Assembly (NCBI RefSeq): GCF_030269925.1
Contig: NC_085121.1
Location: forward strand, 18,431,501 to 18,495,500
Source: Bombyx mori
Taxonomy: Eukaryota > Arthropoda > Insecta > Lepidoptera > Bombycidae
Direction of reading: 5' to 3'
Length of the DNA stretch: 64,000 nt
Shown here: one piece after another, positions 10,567 to 23,390 of the stretch
Position numbering within the stretch: position 1 is the first letter of the stretch
How the letters are laid out: every line of letters starts with the position of its first letter
Notes under the pieces: generated by a model
The model's database searches: none
Told to the model about the DNA's origin: nothing
What the model saw: only the letters and a program-made list of their open reading frames with translations
Program-made: the position numbers and the translations under genes

Positions 10567-13500
10567 AACAAAAATTGAAAAAGAAAGGTTTAAACAAAAT
10601 TAACTAAAAATGGATACAGTTAATGGAAAGTTACAAAACATATTACGAATCTTTTGTTTACATGTATACATGTAAGGTGTTTGTGTGTGTTTATGTGTGT
10701 GTGTGGTCTTCCAGTATATAACTATTTAATTCACACTAGACAAGAGCTTTAGTATGATTAAATATTACTTTTATTTCAATTCCACTGTTATCATTATAAA
10801 TTTCCATAGAAATTTTCCTCTTGACTAACTTTTAATTAAATTTTATTTTGCCTCAGAAGGACTTTTTCTTAGTTCTATTTTTAAGAGGTAGATGTACAAT
10901 TTGTTATCCTTATCTATTTTGTTATACGGACTAGCGAGGCCCGTTGATTGCACAGAGATAGCTTAGGAACAGTACATACTATGTAGTTTCTAGAAACATT
11001 TCTGAGGCACGGCAGAAAGAAGCAGTCGGCACTGTCGCCCTGCATGTACCGGGTTCTCATTATAAAACTGGCTCAAAATAATATTGTGTAACATTTTTTA
11101 ATATAATTAAATCAAAATCAATAATAAATATCAACTTCAAATACACGACTAAAGACTAAAGATTTAAAAGCCAGGAATAGAAATATATCAATTCCTAAAA
11201 TATTGAAAAAAAATATCCACATAGACGCGTTTCAAAACGTTTTAACTTTACTTAATCATGTTTTTCGAATACTTTATAGGATGGTAAATCTAAGTCGCCA
11301 TGAACCGATGAAACGTTAAGACATATGTATACACATACTTATACTATTTGATATATACCAATGTGTACTTTTGTTCAGAACAGGATGCACTACAGTTTTG
11401 GTCGTGGGCCGTATTTCTATTAAAATATCATAGAGTTGCTATGTTATTTCCCTAGTACGACGGACCTAATGCAATCATATTTTGCGAGATATAATGTAAC
11501 AGCTTGCACAGTAAAATAAATCACTAGACTAGAGTAGGTATACATTCGCTCAGCGACACGTTCCGAAAATATCTGCTCGGTACTTTTCCATGAGATGACG
11601 GAGCTAGTTGCCGCTGCTGTATCTCCTCGCTGCTCCGCGACGCGCCGGACGGCAGGCACATACTCACTGCGCCGATCGTACACTACTCAGTTCCGGCTCA
11701 CAGTGCCCTTAGAACCACTGCTTCGGCAAAAGCAATCCACGCCACGGTGGGAAGTGAAGACTGCGAGGGGAAAACCTATAGGCGGAGTCTCTGAAGTCAG
11801 CCTAGATAGAGCCGCCAACTTATACCCCTGAGAGAGTCGTAGGGTAAGAATCAGCGTGGGCCGAGGAGTACTATGTTAGGACGCCCGGTGGCTCTGTTTA
11901 ATCACGCTTGTAAAACTTCTGTGATAATACGTGCTCTTCTTGAGTCTCCCTCGCCGGTCCCTAAGCTAGCATATGAAATGCTCAAAACCACTTAAGGGGG
12001 ACCAGGGGTCGGGCAGTAATCCCTTCTTCCTTGCCCGATCAAAGGCTGCGGGTCAAAGCGGAGAGAGAAGAGCTCACTCATGTATTTGTCATTACATGGA
12101 GTCGTGATCAAATCATAACTATTATTGGAACTGAATGTATTTTATATTGTTGTTGCGTCGGAGCCGAGAGGGCGCAGAGGGCGGAGAGAGCGGGGGACGG
12201 GGTTGAATTTAAACAAATAATGATATTAATAGTTTTAGCGCGGAGGCCGGAGGTCGCCGGTTCAGTCGTTATCAGCGCCGCGCCCCGGCCCCCGGCCCCC
12301 GCCCCCTCCCCCCGGCGCTCCACACACACGTTCGTCGGTTCGAGTACGTGCCAACCGCACCGCCATTACTTTATTACAACGAAACTGTCGCAACAACTGC
12401 AACTCGCGCTTCGTTCGCGCTCATAACATTACAAACAATCGTTCGACACGTGTCCACACATTACTTTATTACGAGTATATGTATGTATGTGATCGCGGCG
12501 TGTTATCGACGAAGCAACTTCAAGGCTGATAAAGTTGATGTGTGGATCTGATCGAGAGCGGAGGCTCGCATCGCTATCTCCCTGATGTTCAGTCCGTGGG
12601 ACACGCCTCAGACGGGTTCTAGCTAGACGTGGCTCAACCGCACACAATATCATAATATTGTAATACACGCTGCTTTATTGTACATATTTCTCGAAAACCA
12701 AATAATATTTAAAATAATGTAAATTAGTTTGAAGAGATAAGAAGTCGAACCGTCGGACTCGCCCTTGACAAACTGTGCCCGGCTTTATCGCCACAACAAT
12801 AGACAACAATAAGCTTCACAAGTTCTCCACACACTGTAATAGTTCTGTACACACGCGTCTCTCTTGTTTGTAATGCCAATCAATGAAACAGAAGACGATA
12901 GACTGATGACATACTGACGGCAGGAGCTGTGGGAGGTCCCTGGACATCAATTGTTTAGCATAACGGAAGCTACGTAATAATATCACGGAGCGTTCGGAAG
13001 CAAACAAACGTAGCGGAAATATAATAACCTAACTAATACTAACTGGTTGTCTTTAAGTTTATATACATACGTTCAGATATTCTTCTACGTATAACACACC
13101 ATGATTCATAAAGTCTAGTTTTGTTCTCTCACATTAAAGTTAAATACAAGCTTTTCCCATTTGTCTATCGTAACTGGATTTTTATGTGTGACATGGACAT
13201 CGGAAATATACAAGAATGGCTGTGATTGGAAATCCAGACTCTGTGAGATACTAGTTGAAGTCAGTAGTTGTTAGCTGCGTCCAGATGGTGCTAGATTAGA
13301 TAAAATTAGCAAAGTTTCCGGCTAGAGTCGCTCCCGCGGCGGCAGAGCGCTCTCGCAGCCGCTCTGAATGCGGCGCTGTCCTTCGGACCGAATGGACGAT
13401 GAGTGAGGGACATCTAAGTTGCAGGTGGTTGCTACGGTACCTGTACTGTCAGCACGTAACTGAACTGAACTAACTATTCCGGCCACGGCCACGCAACCAG

Positions 13501-14194
13501 TTGGAATTGGAATATTTATAGTTTGATCAATGAGGAGTTGTTACTCCGAGGCTCTCTAATGTTCCATCCACATTCTGCAGACTCACTTAATCGTCTACAA
13601 AATGGACTATTGGACAAAAAATAAGGAAATGAAACGCAAAAGGATTAGTGCTCGTCAGCATCATTAGTGTCTGCAGCATCCTGTGGAAAGGATTTCCTCA
13701 TCGCGGATATTTGTAAACACTACATTTAATTCAGATGACCGCTCCTGGACTGGATATTGTTCAATGCCAAACAAGATTCAAAGAATCTCAAATTTGAAAT
13801 GAACATTCTTATTACTTTGTTCAATGTGCACAAAACACCCGCCTGAATCCACTGTTGAATTACCTCTAAAGTCTAAGATTTTTTTGTTTTGATGAGTTTT
13901 AACGCGTATGCTGTGTAAACCCAATTCTTGAAATTTTTGAGTTCTTGAATATTTTTTTATTTTTGACGAAGTGTAGTTTTACTTTGACCCGTATCGTATA
14001 GATAAAGTTCAGCGAGGTGGGATATGAGGAAGTCGTTGAACCATTACGTCTCGTTGGACGGCTCGTTCGAGGAATTGTTGAAGGGCTCGCACTCTGCTGG
14101 CTGGTGACCCTTATGTCTGTATCGGAAGATCCGTTTTAGTCCGTTTTTCACAGTCATCAGAAGAATCGGCGAAATAAAGTCTTGCTTGGCGTCT
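10567..14194. other. Intronic/intergenic interval, no gene seen
   Basis: Includes a TG-rich microsatellite (about 10678-10706), AT-rich sequence to about 11.5 kb, and GC-rich patches at 11.59-11.75 kb, 12.15-12.36 kb and 13.33-13.38 kb. None has a supported exon. The GC-rich patches could be promoter or 5' UTR segments of the minus-strand gene, but no splice evidence fixes this. Confidence 0.4.
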
Positions 14195-14582
14195 CTAGCC
14201 CATGTAGCGGCCGTGTGCAATAATTACCCTAGCGCCCTCCAGTAAGCGCGAGGCCAAAATAGTGATCTGTAAGTACCGAGACCGGCGCCCACATCCTGCA
14301 CCGTAGCTAAAGCCGTCTCTCGTCTTACCGTTTCTCGTCGAACCTGTCGCTTGCGACGAAAGGCTTGGCGAGTAAATTAACCCACAGACACAGCCCACTG
14401 AGTTTCTCGCTGGATCATCTAGGTGAGTCGCGTTTCCGATCCAGTGGTAGATTCTGCGAAGCACTGCTCTTACCAGGCTCATTGTTAGCAACGATAGGTT
14501 TGAGCCCTGTGAGCTTACCTACTTGTTAAGGTTACGCTGAAATGGTCTCTCAAGACCATCAGCTTGGGTAGAAAGAAAAAAA
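14195..14582 (+). repeat. LINE 3'-end fragment (BMC1/L1Bm-like family), longest copy
   Basis: Sense copy of the family described at 206-455. It contains 'cagcccactgagtttctcgc', 'ccagtggtagattctgcgaag' and the terminal 'aaggttacgctgaaatggtctctc ... agcttgggtagaaag' followed by an A-rich tail. Being longest, it best shows the orientation and the true 3' end of the family. Confidence 0.7.
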
Positions 14583-15119
14583 TCTTACCTTAGAACCTAT
14601 TTCTAGCTGAATCGATTATGATGTATCTTTTACTTTTTTTAAAGATGGTGCTTCTCTGGTTCATTTAAATATTATCAAGATCTGAGCTGTACTTTTCAAG
14701 TTATCCTTAATAATGCATATTTATGGGCTTCGACTATGCACGTCGATAATATTCTCATTTTATTTTGTTGAAGTCGGTTTTCTTTTTCGTGAACTGACTC
14801 ATTTAGCGTTTTCATTTTCATTACATTAAGAATTCCGCATGAAATAAATATAGAAGAAATAATAAAGCTTGTCGGTCTGGAGCGACAAGCTCGTGCCCGC
14901 ATGGCGCGGTCTGTCCGAGCCACTCACTACTGTCGTACGTTCCTTGAGACTTCTCTAAACTCAAAATAAATGTTTGTATAAATGTTTACATACAGTAAAG
15001 AGGTAAGTAACTCTTTCACGAATTAAAAAGCTGCATTTATCTCTGAAATTTAAAAACCAGAAAACCTACGGTAATTAGTAGATACATATTTTTTCGGACA
15101 AAAATTAATTTCCCAAAAA
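14583..15119. other. Non-coding interval, no gene seen
   Basis: AT-rich sequence with no supported feature. Confidence 0.45.
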
Positions 15120-15771
15120 AGTATGGGGCACTCTCCGTCAGGCCAGCACAAGCGACCTCTTCAAAATAGCCGGAAGGGAACCGACGGCGCAGTGCCACCA
15201 CTGCGCTGACCGTGAATACGCCCGTACGTCCCGGCCCCTGTAGGTGGCGGCCTCCCCCCGGTGAAGGTCAAGGGGCGACCCGAGGGGGTGAGGCCGCGCG
15301 GCGCGCTACCAGCACTCTAGCGCGCTGCCGTGGAGTGAATAGAGCGACCGGTCGACTGTGTATCGCATCCCGACCCGGCAGGCTGGTTCTGGTCCAGTGG
15401 GGTATTCCGGGACACCAGCGGCACCGTATGGGCGGCCCGACGGGCTGCCGTACCTAGACGGCCGACGTTTCAGAGCCTTCGATTCGCCTCGAAGGCTCCG
15501 TCGGCTGGGCGTCCTTGGGGTGAGCCGCGCCGTCTGGTTGTAGTGTTGACCGCGGTAGCCCCCCTACCTCATCCGGGTTCTGACCTCGGAGGGCATCGGA
15601 CGTCGGGTGTAAGAGTGCAGGGGAGTCGTTTAGTGGGTGGGCCCTAAAATCCTTGGGCCCGCGGTCTGCTCACAACACCATGCAGATCGTTGAGTCTCAC
15701 ATACCCTGCGCGCCCCTTTTGCGCGGGGACCTCGTAGGAGGTTCGGCCCTCTACCTGAAAAAAAAAAAAAA
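15120..15771 (+). mobile_element. R1-clade non-LTR retrotransposon, 3' fragment
   Basis: A 5'-truncated copy of the element that forms the array at 49-64 kb. The 5' edge is approximate. It keeps the C-terminal zinc-knuckle coding block (AGREPTAQCHHC). It then jumps over about 270 bp to YARTSRPL and the ORF2 stop, followed by the whole 3' UTR and an A13 tail at about 15759-15771. The genomic sequence after the tail begins GG. Clear divergence from the array copies shows an older, independent insertion away from the array. Confidence 0.88.
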
Positions 15772-15964
15772 GGCGACGTGACGCGGCGTGAACACGTCGA
15801 GTGTGTGCGTGTGTGTGTCGAGATAAATCGCAATATCCTCTTAGTTAACTGGTTCATTGTGTTAACTAACTTTTACATTTTCCCATTGTACAGCAGCTTT
15901 CATTAAAACAAAATTCATGCTCACAGTCGCTCAGCTGGCGATCTTCTTGTATATCTTACTCACA

Positions 15965-16570
15965 GGTGGGCAGAAGCTTTGGAGAGCAAGGGTGAAGCTC
16001 TCGCTGCGAGCCTGGATATCACGAAGGTCTCCGACAGGGTCTGGCATAGGGCACGAAGTTACCATCTTACGGAATCCCAGAAGGACTCTGCAAGTGGATG
16101 GCTAGTTTTTTGGATGCTGAGTGAGTGCTCTGATACCATGACCATTAACACTGGCGATCCACAAGGCTCGTCTTATCCTTTAGGCCATGACGACTTCAAT
16201 GACGACGACGATGTTCTAAGGAGAGTGCTCTGAGGAATTATTCGAGGTGAATCCATCATCACGTTTTTACCATCGCACCGCCCGCCACTGGAGTATAGTT
16301 CATCCATACTACCTGGAGCCAATGCGTTCATCCACAGTGCATTTCCAGAGATCTTTTTTACCACGTACCATCCGACTTTGATATGAGCTCCCCTCCACGG
16401 TATTCCCCGAGCGCTATGACATGTCCTTCTTCAAACGAGGCTTGTGGACAGTACTTAACGGTAGGCAACGACTTGGCTCTGGCCCTGGGATTGCTGAAGT
16501 CCATCGGTGACGGTAACCACTCACCATCAGGTGTGCCGTATACTCGTCTGCCAACAAGGGCAATAAAAAA
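15965..16570 (+). mobile_element. Jockey-clade LINE relic
   Basis: A 5'-truncated and internally deleted element. The first part reads ALESKGEALAASLDITKVSD then RVWHR, which is RT motif A of jockey-type elements (the Asp remains, AFDRV has become VSDRV), followed by DTMTINTGDPQGS (motif B). It then skips the YADD region to a C-terminal segment of the same family (HRTARHWSI..YYLEPM..), and ends with a 3' UTR and 'aataaaaaa'. Several stops and frame breaks make it inactive. Confidence 0.8.
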
Positions 16571-16574
16571 TATT

Positions 16575-17018
16575 AAACAATATTGAGTAGCTTATAGCTC
16601 CATGTTATAGGAGCATGTGTTTCCTGATTCCTATGCCGCGGTGTAATATCTAGTCAAGTAGTAGGTACACGTCGGATTCCGTATTTTATTTCCCGTAGGT
16701 CTTCTTGACTCGAAAGCCTCTCCAACGTGTTCCCGTTCGTTCGGTCTCGACAATAGTCCTGGGTTCCTGTCGTGGTGAGCATTTTGCGAATGTGTTCAGT
16801 CGCTTCCTGAGTTGGTTTCTTGTGAGCTGGGCTGCCCGCTTGCAACATATTTGTTTCGAGAAGAGCTCTTATTTAGCTTACGAGTCCACCACGCTTCGCT
16901 CTATAATTCTTTGGCATAGAGTAAAGTAATGCTTATATGTTGCACACGCTCAGTGAGACAAACAAACATTTCGGCAGTTGCATACCTGTGTCATAGCATA
17001 TGTACCTATGTCAATGAC
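16575..17018. other. Non-coding interval, no gene seen
   Basis: No exon or recognised element. The sequence near 16690-16850 resembles coding in several frames but has no domain or splice support. Confidence 0.4.
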
Positions 17019-17396
17019 AGCAGTCGTCATGGCCTACAGGATGAGAGGTCCGGAGCATTTGTATGTAGCGATGCACCGGTGTTTGAACCCCACTGGCAGG
17101 TACCAATTTTTCTCATGAAATACGTTCTTAACAAATGTTCACGATTGACTTCCACGGTTTAACACGGAATAACATCGTGTAGTAAAAATCAATTTGCGTA
17201 AGTACTGGTGGTAGGATGTCTTGTGAGTCCGCGCGGGTAGGTAAGATAAGATGGCGACGAAGAGAGGCTTAGATGGATGCACGAGCTCACGGCTCACTTG
17301 TTATTAAGTGGTTACCGGAACCCATAGAGATCTACAACGTAAATGCTACTACCTACCTTGAGATATGAGTTCCAAAGTCTCAGTTTTACAGTACAA
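17019..17396. repeat. Rearranged Bm1: sense 5' half joined to antisense 3' half
   Basis: 17019-17242 is sense Bm1 with the tRNA-like head (B-box region gtttgaacccc) through 'gtccgcgcgggtaggta'. After ~20 bp, 17262-17396 is the reverse complement of the Bm1 3' end (tagatggatgcacgagctcac ... cttgagatatgagtt). The SINE's two halves therefore face each other. Confidence 0.82.
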
Positions 17397-17399
17397 CGA

Positions 17400-19999
17400 C
17401 TTAAATTTCAAAAACTCAAGTGCGTCCTGAAGTCTATCGATAAGTAGTTAAAAAATGAAACGAAAAAACAACGAAACTAACAACCTGCAAACATTTTACC
17501 AATGCCACATCCATGCGAACTAGCTCCTTGTGGCGCCAATATCTACCCGCCACCGAGCGGCCGGCGGCTGGTCGAGGCGATCTGCTGTGGTAATCTACCC
17601 TGTTTATACATTTTAAGAAAATAATAATCTTTATAGTTTTTGTTAAATATATTGTCATAGCACCGCATGTTGTTACTATAAAATATTTTCATGTACTGCA
17701 CGAACTGAATTAATTATAACTATTTTAATGTTCTCATTTAAGTGAATTTATGTAATTCTTTTGAGAATAAAGAATATCTTTAACCCGAAATTTGTATTCT
17801 TTATATTTATATTTTTGGCAAAAGTTTGGCAAGGCATCTTGTGAAATTAATTTGCAGCAATATTTTTCTTTTTAACTCAAAAAGTCCACCGACCATCAGT
17901 AAGCTTTTTAAATTAGTTAATATATTAGATTTAAATATCTGTTTTAACTAAATGCTATACTAACCGAGAGCTCTGATCAGAATTGGCATTATTAATATAT
18001 GTACTCTAAAGCCATTAAGTAATTACGTATATTTCGTTTAATTGTTGTGGTCATTAAGAGTAGATGCCGGTGCGGCGGAGCGTAGTTCTCGTATTGAACT
18101 TTAGCCTCTAATGTACGTTCTAAGCGTTTGAACTTTAAAAGACATTGTTACTGTCAGTGCTAAGAGCTGCGAGGATGCGAGGTAGGGACGTTTATATTCC
18201 GCGGGCAGCTGTAGCGAGTGGCACCGCGGTGCGCCGACAGTGCCGACAGGGAGGTGAGAGGCGCGGGAGGCATGTGATGCCGCTATCGGCCACCGCCCTC
18301 CCCGCACGTCCACGGCCCTCCGACCCCCTTCCTCACTCGCAAACCAACGTATGCTAATAAATAGAGCGTTGTTTATACAAACACTGCTCCTACGTTCTGA
18401 GAACATTAACTTAACGAAAATGAAGTTTGTTCATAAAATTAGTAGCGTTGGTCAGCAGAACCAGAACATTAACACACATATGGCACGCGACTGTGCCGAG
18501 AGGTAAGAAGCATCTCGCAACAGAGAGATGATGAAAGTGCACCTCTCTATGTCAGTGTGTGTTAGGTCAAGTACAGAAGCAGTAAAGTTTGTAATGTCAT
18601 TAACCACTAAGCAACACAAACAGAGCGAGCGACAGAGAAGTAGTTCGTTATCAGCAGGCACCGGAAGCACCGCACCCGCCCCCGCCCCGCCCCGTCCGCC
18701 GCCGGAACCCCGCACCTTGCATCAGCCTACTTACGTGCATTGGATTCCTACTGCCTCCATCGGGGCCATGTCGTGCCGCTCATTGCACTCCTGATGACAT
18801 TGTTGCACTTCAACACTGACAAATTGTCTTTCGATGAGAGAAGCACTCCATCATAGGAACAACCGAAAGTAAACTTCCCGAAAGCGAATATGGAATCTTC
18901 TCAGGCGTGGATTGAAAGCGAGGAGTCGAGGGCGGGGGGAAGGGTCTGAGAGCTCATGCAGGAAGGCAGCGCCAGGTGCGCGGCCGCCGACGCACGCCGC
19001 TCTACTGCCGCTCGCCGACTTTCAGCGATTTCGCTTTATCTAATCGCGGGATGATAAAACAGCGCGACTCCCGCGTGTCTCGCGCCTCACGCGGGCGTCC
19101 TCAGCCTCCGCCCGGGAGCCTGCGTCCTCCACGCGCGTGCTTCGAGCAGCGACCGATAACGTCCGCATTGCCTCATCAGCGCATATCTCCAGGATCGCCC
19201 CGCGCCATAAGCGACCCTGTGTTATTCAGTACAAGGCACACATTAGCGGCACCGCGCGTGTCTCTGGCGACCGTAGTGCACGCGCGCACCAAGCCGCCTT
19301 CGGTCCGTTAAATCTAGGCGTTCGCAATAAAACTGCACGTACTCGATGCAAACAAAGAATTTAATTTTCATGCTTCCATTGAAACTACGACGCATTGTGT
19401 GGCGCGTTTGCTGAGACTGACCTGAGGCTGTGTTTCCTAAAACCAAGTAACGGAATCTAAACTGAAGCCGTTCTCTCTTATTTAGATATTTAGGAAACTT
19501 CAGATGAACAGACAGTCGAAACTGGCACTGCTGGCCAGTATCTGGCGGCCGACATCGGCGCGCGTCACAATACTTCAAGCAATATAAATGTTTCGCCACA
19601 ACTTAACGTTCGAGGGGTTAATAGATAACCTTTTTTTATGTCCAGTTCGCCAAGCTTTATCTAAACTGTGTAAATTGTGTAAATATACCAGCGGACTGTG
19701 ACAAACAAACGATCGAGCGACCGAATCCACATCATTACTATTTTAATTGTGCATTGTGAACCTCTCTGACTAATTATAAAGTAAACAATCTCTATAATCG
19801 GAAATTAAGATAAAAGCTTCATTGTTTAATCGGGCGCAGGTTCTCTCTATGATCTTTACCAGTCATTACACTAAAACGTACCTGAAAGTACCCAGTTTGC
19901 GTGGAGACCCTTGTGTGCAGCGAGCTAGGACATAATATCGCGTTCGGTTCCTGGCGGGTGAGGTGAGTCCTGCGTGAAGGAGGCGGGCGGAGTACTCAC
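17400..19999. other. Non-coding interval upstream of 4.9-kb exon, inside the putative minus-strand gene
   Basis: Probably intron and promoter-proximal sequence. GC-rich patches lie at 18.16-18.33, 18.66-18.72 and 18.98-19.32 kb. On the minus strand a short open segment with two ATGs (MAPMEAVGIQC) ends at a consensus donor GTAAGTAG at about 18730-18735. This could be an alternative first exon. Nothing else is supported. Confidence 0.35.
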
Positions 20000-20042
20000 C
20001 GAATTGGTATTCGTGTTTGGTGGTTTGCATGGTGGCGTCCAT
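20000..20042 (-). CDS. First coding exon of a minus-strand gene (MDATMQTTKHEYQF)
   Basis: The ATG at 20042-20040 opens a 14-codon segment followed directly by a consensus donor (GTGAGTAC); the exon ends in phase 1. The upstream ~180 bp is strongly GC-rich and lacks in-frame ATGs, as expected of a 5' UTR and promoter. The short peptide is not diagnostic. It may start the gene whose internal exons lie at 4806-4950 and 3664-3970, but the phases do not join directly, so an unseen exon must lie between them or the exons belong to different genes. Confidence 0.5.
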
Positions 20043-20235
20043 CGCGGACGGCGTGGTCAGAGCGCGGCGCGATCGAGAGAGGGCGGCGCGAGAGACGGCA
20101 TAGTGTCGCGCTGAGAGTGCGCTCGCGACGGTCGGTGGCGCGCGAGTCTCTCGGCGGCGGCCGACCACCGTCCTCGCGCCTCGCTCCCTCCCTCCCGGCC
20201 TCGCCGCGCGCACGGACCTCCTCCCTCGGCGTCAG
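20043..20235 (-). promoter_or_regulatory. GC-rich 5' UTR/promoter region of the minus-strand gene
   Basis: High GC and CpG content contrasts with the AT-rich surroundings, and it lies immediately upstream of the candidate start codon at 20042. No TATA box is evident. The transcription start cannot be placed. Confidence 0.35.
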
Positions 20236-22381
20236 CTGTCTCTGTTGCTCGTCTTCTTTAGATTACGCTTGCGTTATCCGCATCTCTCTCGATAACCACC
20301 GCGACTGTGTACTATGTGCCGTGATACATAGAGGCGCATCCTATATAGGGTCCATTCACAGCACAGCGGAGCCGAGCAGCCGAGCATCCGATAGCAGCTT
20401 TTCATGACTTTAATAGGAAAATAAATAATAACAACATGCTACTAAAATGTTATGTATTTGGTGTAACTCGATCTTGTCAATAGTTAATTGTATTACTACA
20501 GCGGAGTAGTTTGTGGAATGCAGTTTTAGATGGAATTAAACTAACACCTTTTCACAATATTGTTTTTTAAACTGAAGTTTCTCAACCCATAATAATCAAA
20601 GATATAATAATTAAAAATAAATGAAATTTAAATCTTTGGACGCTGGGGATCTGGAATTTACTAAGTCTATCATGGCATATTGTAATACTCCTTGAAAGTA
20701 AAGTTCTGTTCCTAAGGGAGATTTTGACCTGATTGCATAAAAATTGTAAAGGATTACGGTTGCTCCAGGTAGGTGGACGAGGAAGTAGGGAGCTCAAGGA
20801 CGTCTCGCGTCGAGTGGTCACTGGAGTCCGTTGCCTTAGTAACAGAACATAACTTAACGTTTTCTGACTTAAATTGTTTTATTGATTGACTTCGCCTGCC
20901 ACGTCTATCTCACTTCATTTCTATGTTGCGCGTCGAACTCTGAAGTTGACGAGTTCGATGAGAACGCTGACCGGTGCTTGGAGAGCAAAAAGCACCGAGA
21001 GTGGATGCGGAACATTGTCATGTCATGGACGACGGCGGCTTCGCGTTGTCCCGTCCCGGGCGAATATACGGAGCGAGGGAGAATATACTTTATTGCACAC
21101 CAAAACACAATTAACGTAAAAAACAGTTAACAGGCAGGTACAATTGTAGAATAGGCAGTCTTATCACTAAAAGCGAACTCTTCCAGACCACCGTTTTATC
21201 TACAGAAATTCTTTAAAAGATACAGAAGGTACGTTAGGGTGCATTAAATATTAACAATATCTAGAGTGAACTATCAATATTAAAGAAATACATACATATA
21301 TATCATAAATATATAGTTACAGTTCATTTAAAATATGAAATCACTCTGTGATTTACATACCAATACCCTACATACATACATACATACATACATACATACA
21401 TACACATAATAAATGAACAGTATAGTCGGTGATGTAGTCAGTAATGTAGTTAGAGGCAGCCACGATGAAAGGGTTTTGTTAATCTCGCAAAAACTTTTGC
21501 TTAGAAGTATAGCAGTAGTTTTATGATAGTGTTCAAACGTTGTTCTCTCACCGATACTTCAAGGTTGGTGTGGCGGCGGGAGAGGAGCTGGATGTGGCAG
21601 TCTATGAACTTTTTAGTAATATTACATTTTAAGCACATCGTTGTCTAGGCTCCTATGCGCCTTTTCCCAATATTGCTATTGACATTTTCACGTGTTGTTC
21701 ACGTCTCGGCGCTGAATTTTCAGAAGATACACTTTTCAAACCTGTGCTTTCAGACTTTTAATATTAAATGTTATAAACATAACAAAGACGTTACCTTTCA
21801 GATGGCTTGAAAGTATCTGGTGTTTGAGAGAGAGAGAAGAGAGTACCAGCTCAAGAGTTGAACTAATAATATAAAACTGTATGTAATTGTTATTATTTTA
21901 CCTAAATATTGCAACGAACGGACGTAAACGGCGGGTTGTGGTGGGTGGTGGAGGAAAGGGATTTCCAGTTGTCGAACTTAAAGAGGCGACATTGCGGAGT
22001 GCTAATGCTTCTTAGAACCGCTTCTCTAAGAATGACCTGCGTATCGATGAAAGGGTTATATATGGAAACCGTGCCTGATACCTATATCATACTATGTGCG
22101 GTTGTGCGGTTGTCAGTCAATGTTACTTTGAGAACTGTTCCTTAATAAAGTTCGCACAATATGTAAGCTACATCACATTATATAACGATGAGTACAGAAT
22201 TAAAAACGCTATGCAACGAAACATTCATATCTACACTTGTTTCAATGAGCAGTTAAACCAAAAAGATAGCATTACAAACACAACGCGGTCGGCGCGAGAA
22301 CGGATCTCCTCATCTCCTCAACGGACGGCGATTTCAATCTGGTAGTAGATGCATTCGCAAAGCAGCTGTCTTTGAGCCGTT
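20236..22381. other. Intergenic interval with a CATA microsatellite
   Basis: No gene seen. (CATA)n occupies about 21368-21406. A 60-bp scrap at about 20936-20995 resembles the LINE 3'-end family of 206-455 (gagaacgctgaccggtgcttgg). The remainder is AT-rich, with an (AGAG)-type run near 21825. Confidence 0.5.
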
Positions 22382-23390
22382 ATAATAATAATAATAATAA
22401 TAAACTTGAAACACCCTTGAAACTAAATTATAATAGTTATACTATAGATCCGCCAATAACAGATGAACAAAAAATAATTAGCTGGAAACAAAAAACACTA
22501 CACGGAAAACATCCTAACCAACTCCAACAAGAACATATTATTATAGACTCAGAGGCATCAAACGCGTGGTTATCCAAAGGCAATATATACAAAGAAACTG
22601 AAGGATTTATGTTGGCCATCCAAGATCAAGTCATTAAAACTAGAAACTATCAGAAGTATATTATTAAAGATCCATCAGTAGTCTCAGATAGATGCCGCCT
22701 ATGCAACACAAATCAAGAAACAATAGATCATATAACAGGGGGTTGTCCATTTTTAGCCAATAAACAGTACACAGAAAGACATAATAACGTTGCAAAACAA
22801 ATCCATCACAGTTAGCACTTAAATATAACCTATTAGATGAAACAGAACCATACTACAAATATAAACCTACAAGTGTACTCAACAATGAGTCAGTAAAACT
22901 GTACTGGGACCGAGACATCATTACCGACAAAACCACGACAAATAATAGACCGGATATTACACTAACACTAAAAGATAGAAAAATTACATATTTGATAGAT
23001 ATTGCAATACCTAATTCTGAAAATATAAGGAGAAATACACACTGAGAAAATACAAAAATATATACCACTAGCAGATGAAATACGACAAATGTGGCATCAA
23101 CACACCGTTAAAATGATACCCGTAATAATTTCATCAACCGGACTCATTCCAAAATCATTACACACATCGCTCTCAGAACTTGATCTTAATAAATATTCAT
23201 ACATCGCTTTACAAAAATCTGTAATAATTGACACCTGTTCCATAGTGCGACGATTCCTTACATCCACTACTCAAACCCCTACAACACTACACAATGAACC
23301 AACTCACTTGGCGTAAGCCCGTGCTAGGTTCACACTTACCAGCATTAGCTGAGAAAAAAAATATATCCATAAACCATAATAATAATAATA
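22382..23390 (+). mobile_element. R4/Dong-like non-LTR retrotransposon, 3' end with endonuclease relic
   Basis: Coding remnant in three frames. It carries the C-terminal layout of restriction-like-endonuclease LINEs: a C-x2-C-x8-H-x4-C knuckle at about 22693-22746 (CRLCNTNQETIDHITGGC), then NNRPDI about 200 bp on and YLIDIAIP, the PD-(D/E)XK-type core. The segment then continues to ALQKSVIIDTCSIVRRFL. Frame breaks lie near 22805 and 23036. Both ends abut TAA repeats (22381-22402 and 23377-23391). Dong of B. mori is an R4-clade element known to sit in TAA repeats, which fits. The RT domain is absent (5' truncation). Confidence 0.72.

Noticed and set aside
12031..12426. 131-codon open frame
   Set aside because: Composition follows a C-rich, CpG-rich patch and lacks any motif. 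Likely chance.
16654..16850. Coding-like stretch after the jockey relic
   Set aside because: Several stops in each frame and no known motif. Could not be linked to any element.
20774..20831. Possible Bm1 3'-end scrap ('ggtggacgag...gtggtcactggagtcc')
   Set aside because: Similarity too weak and rearranged to call.
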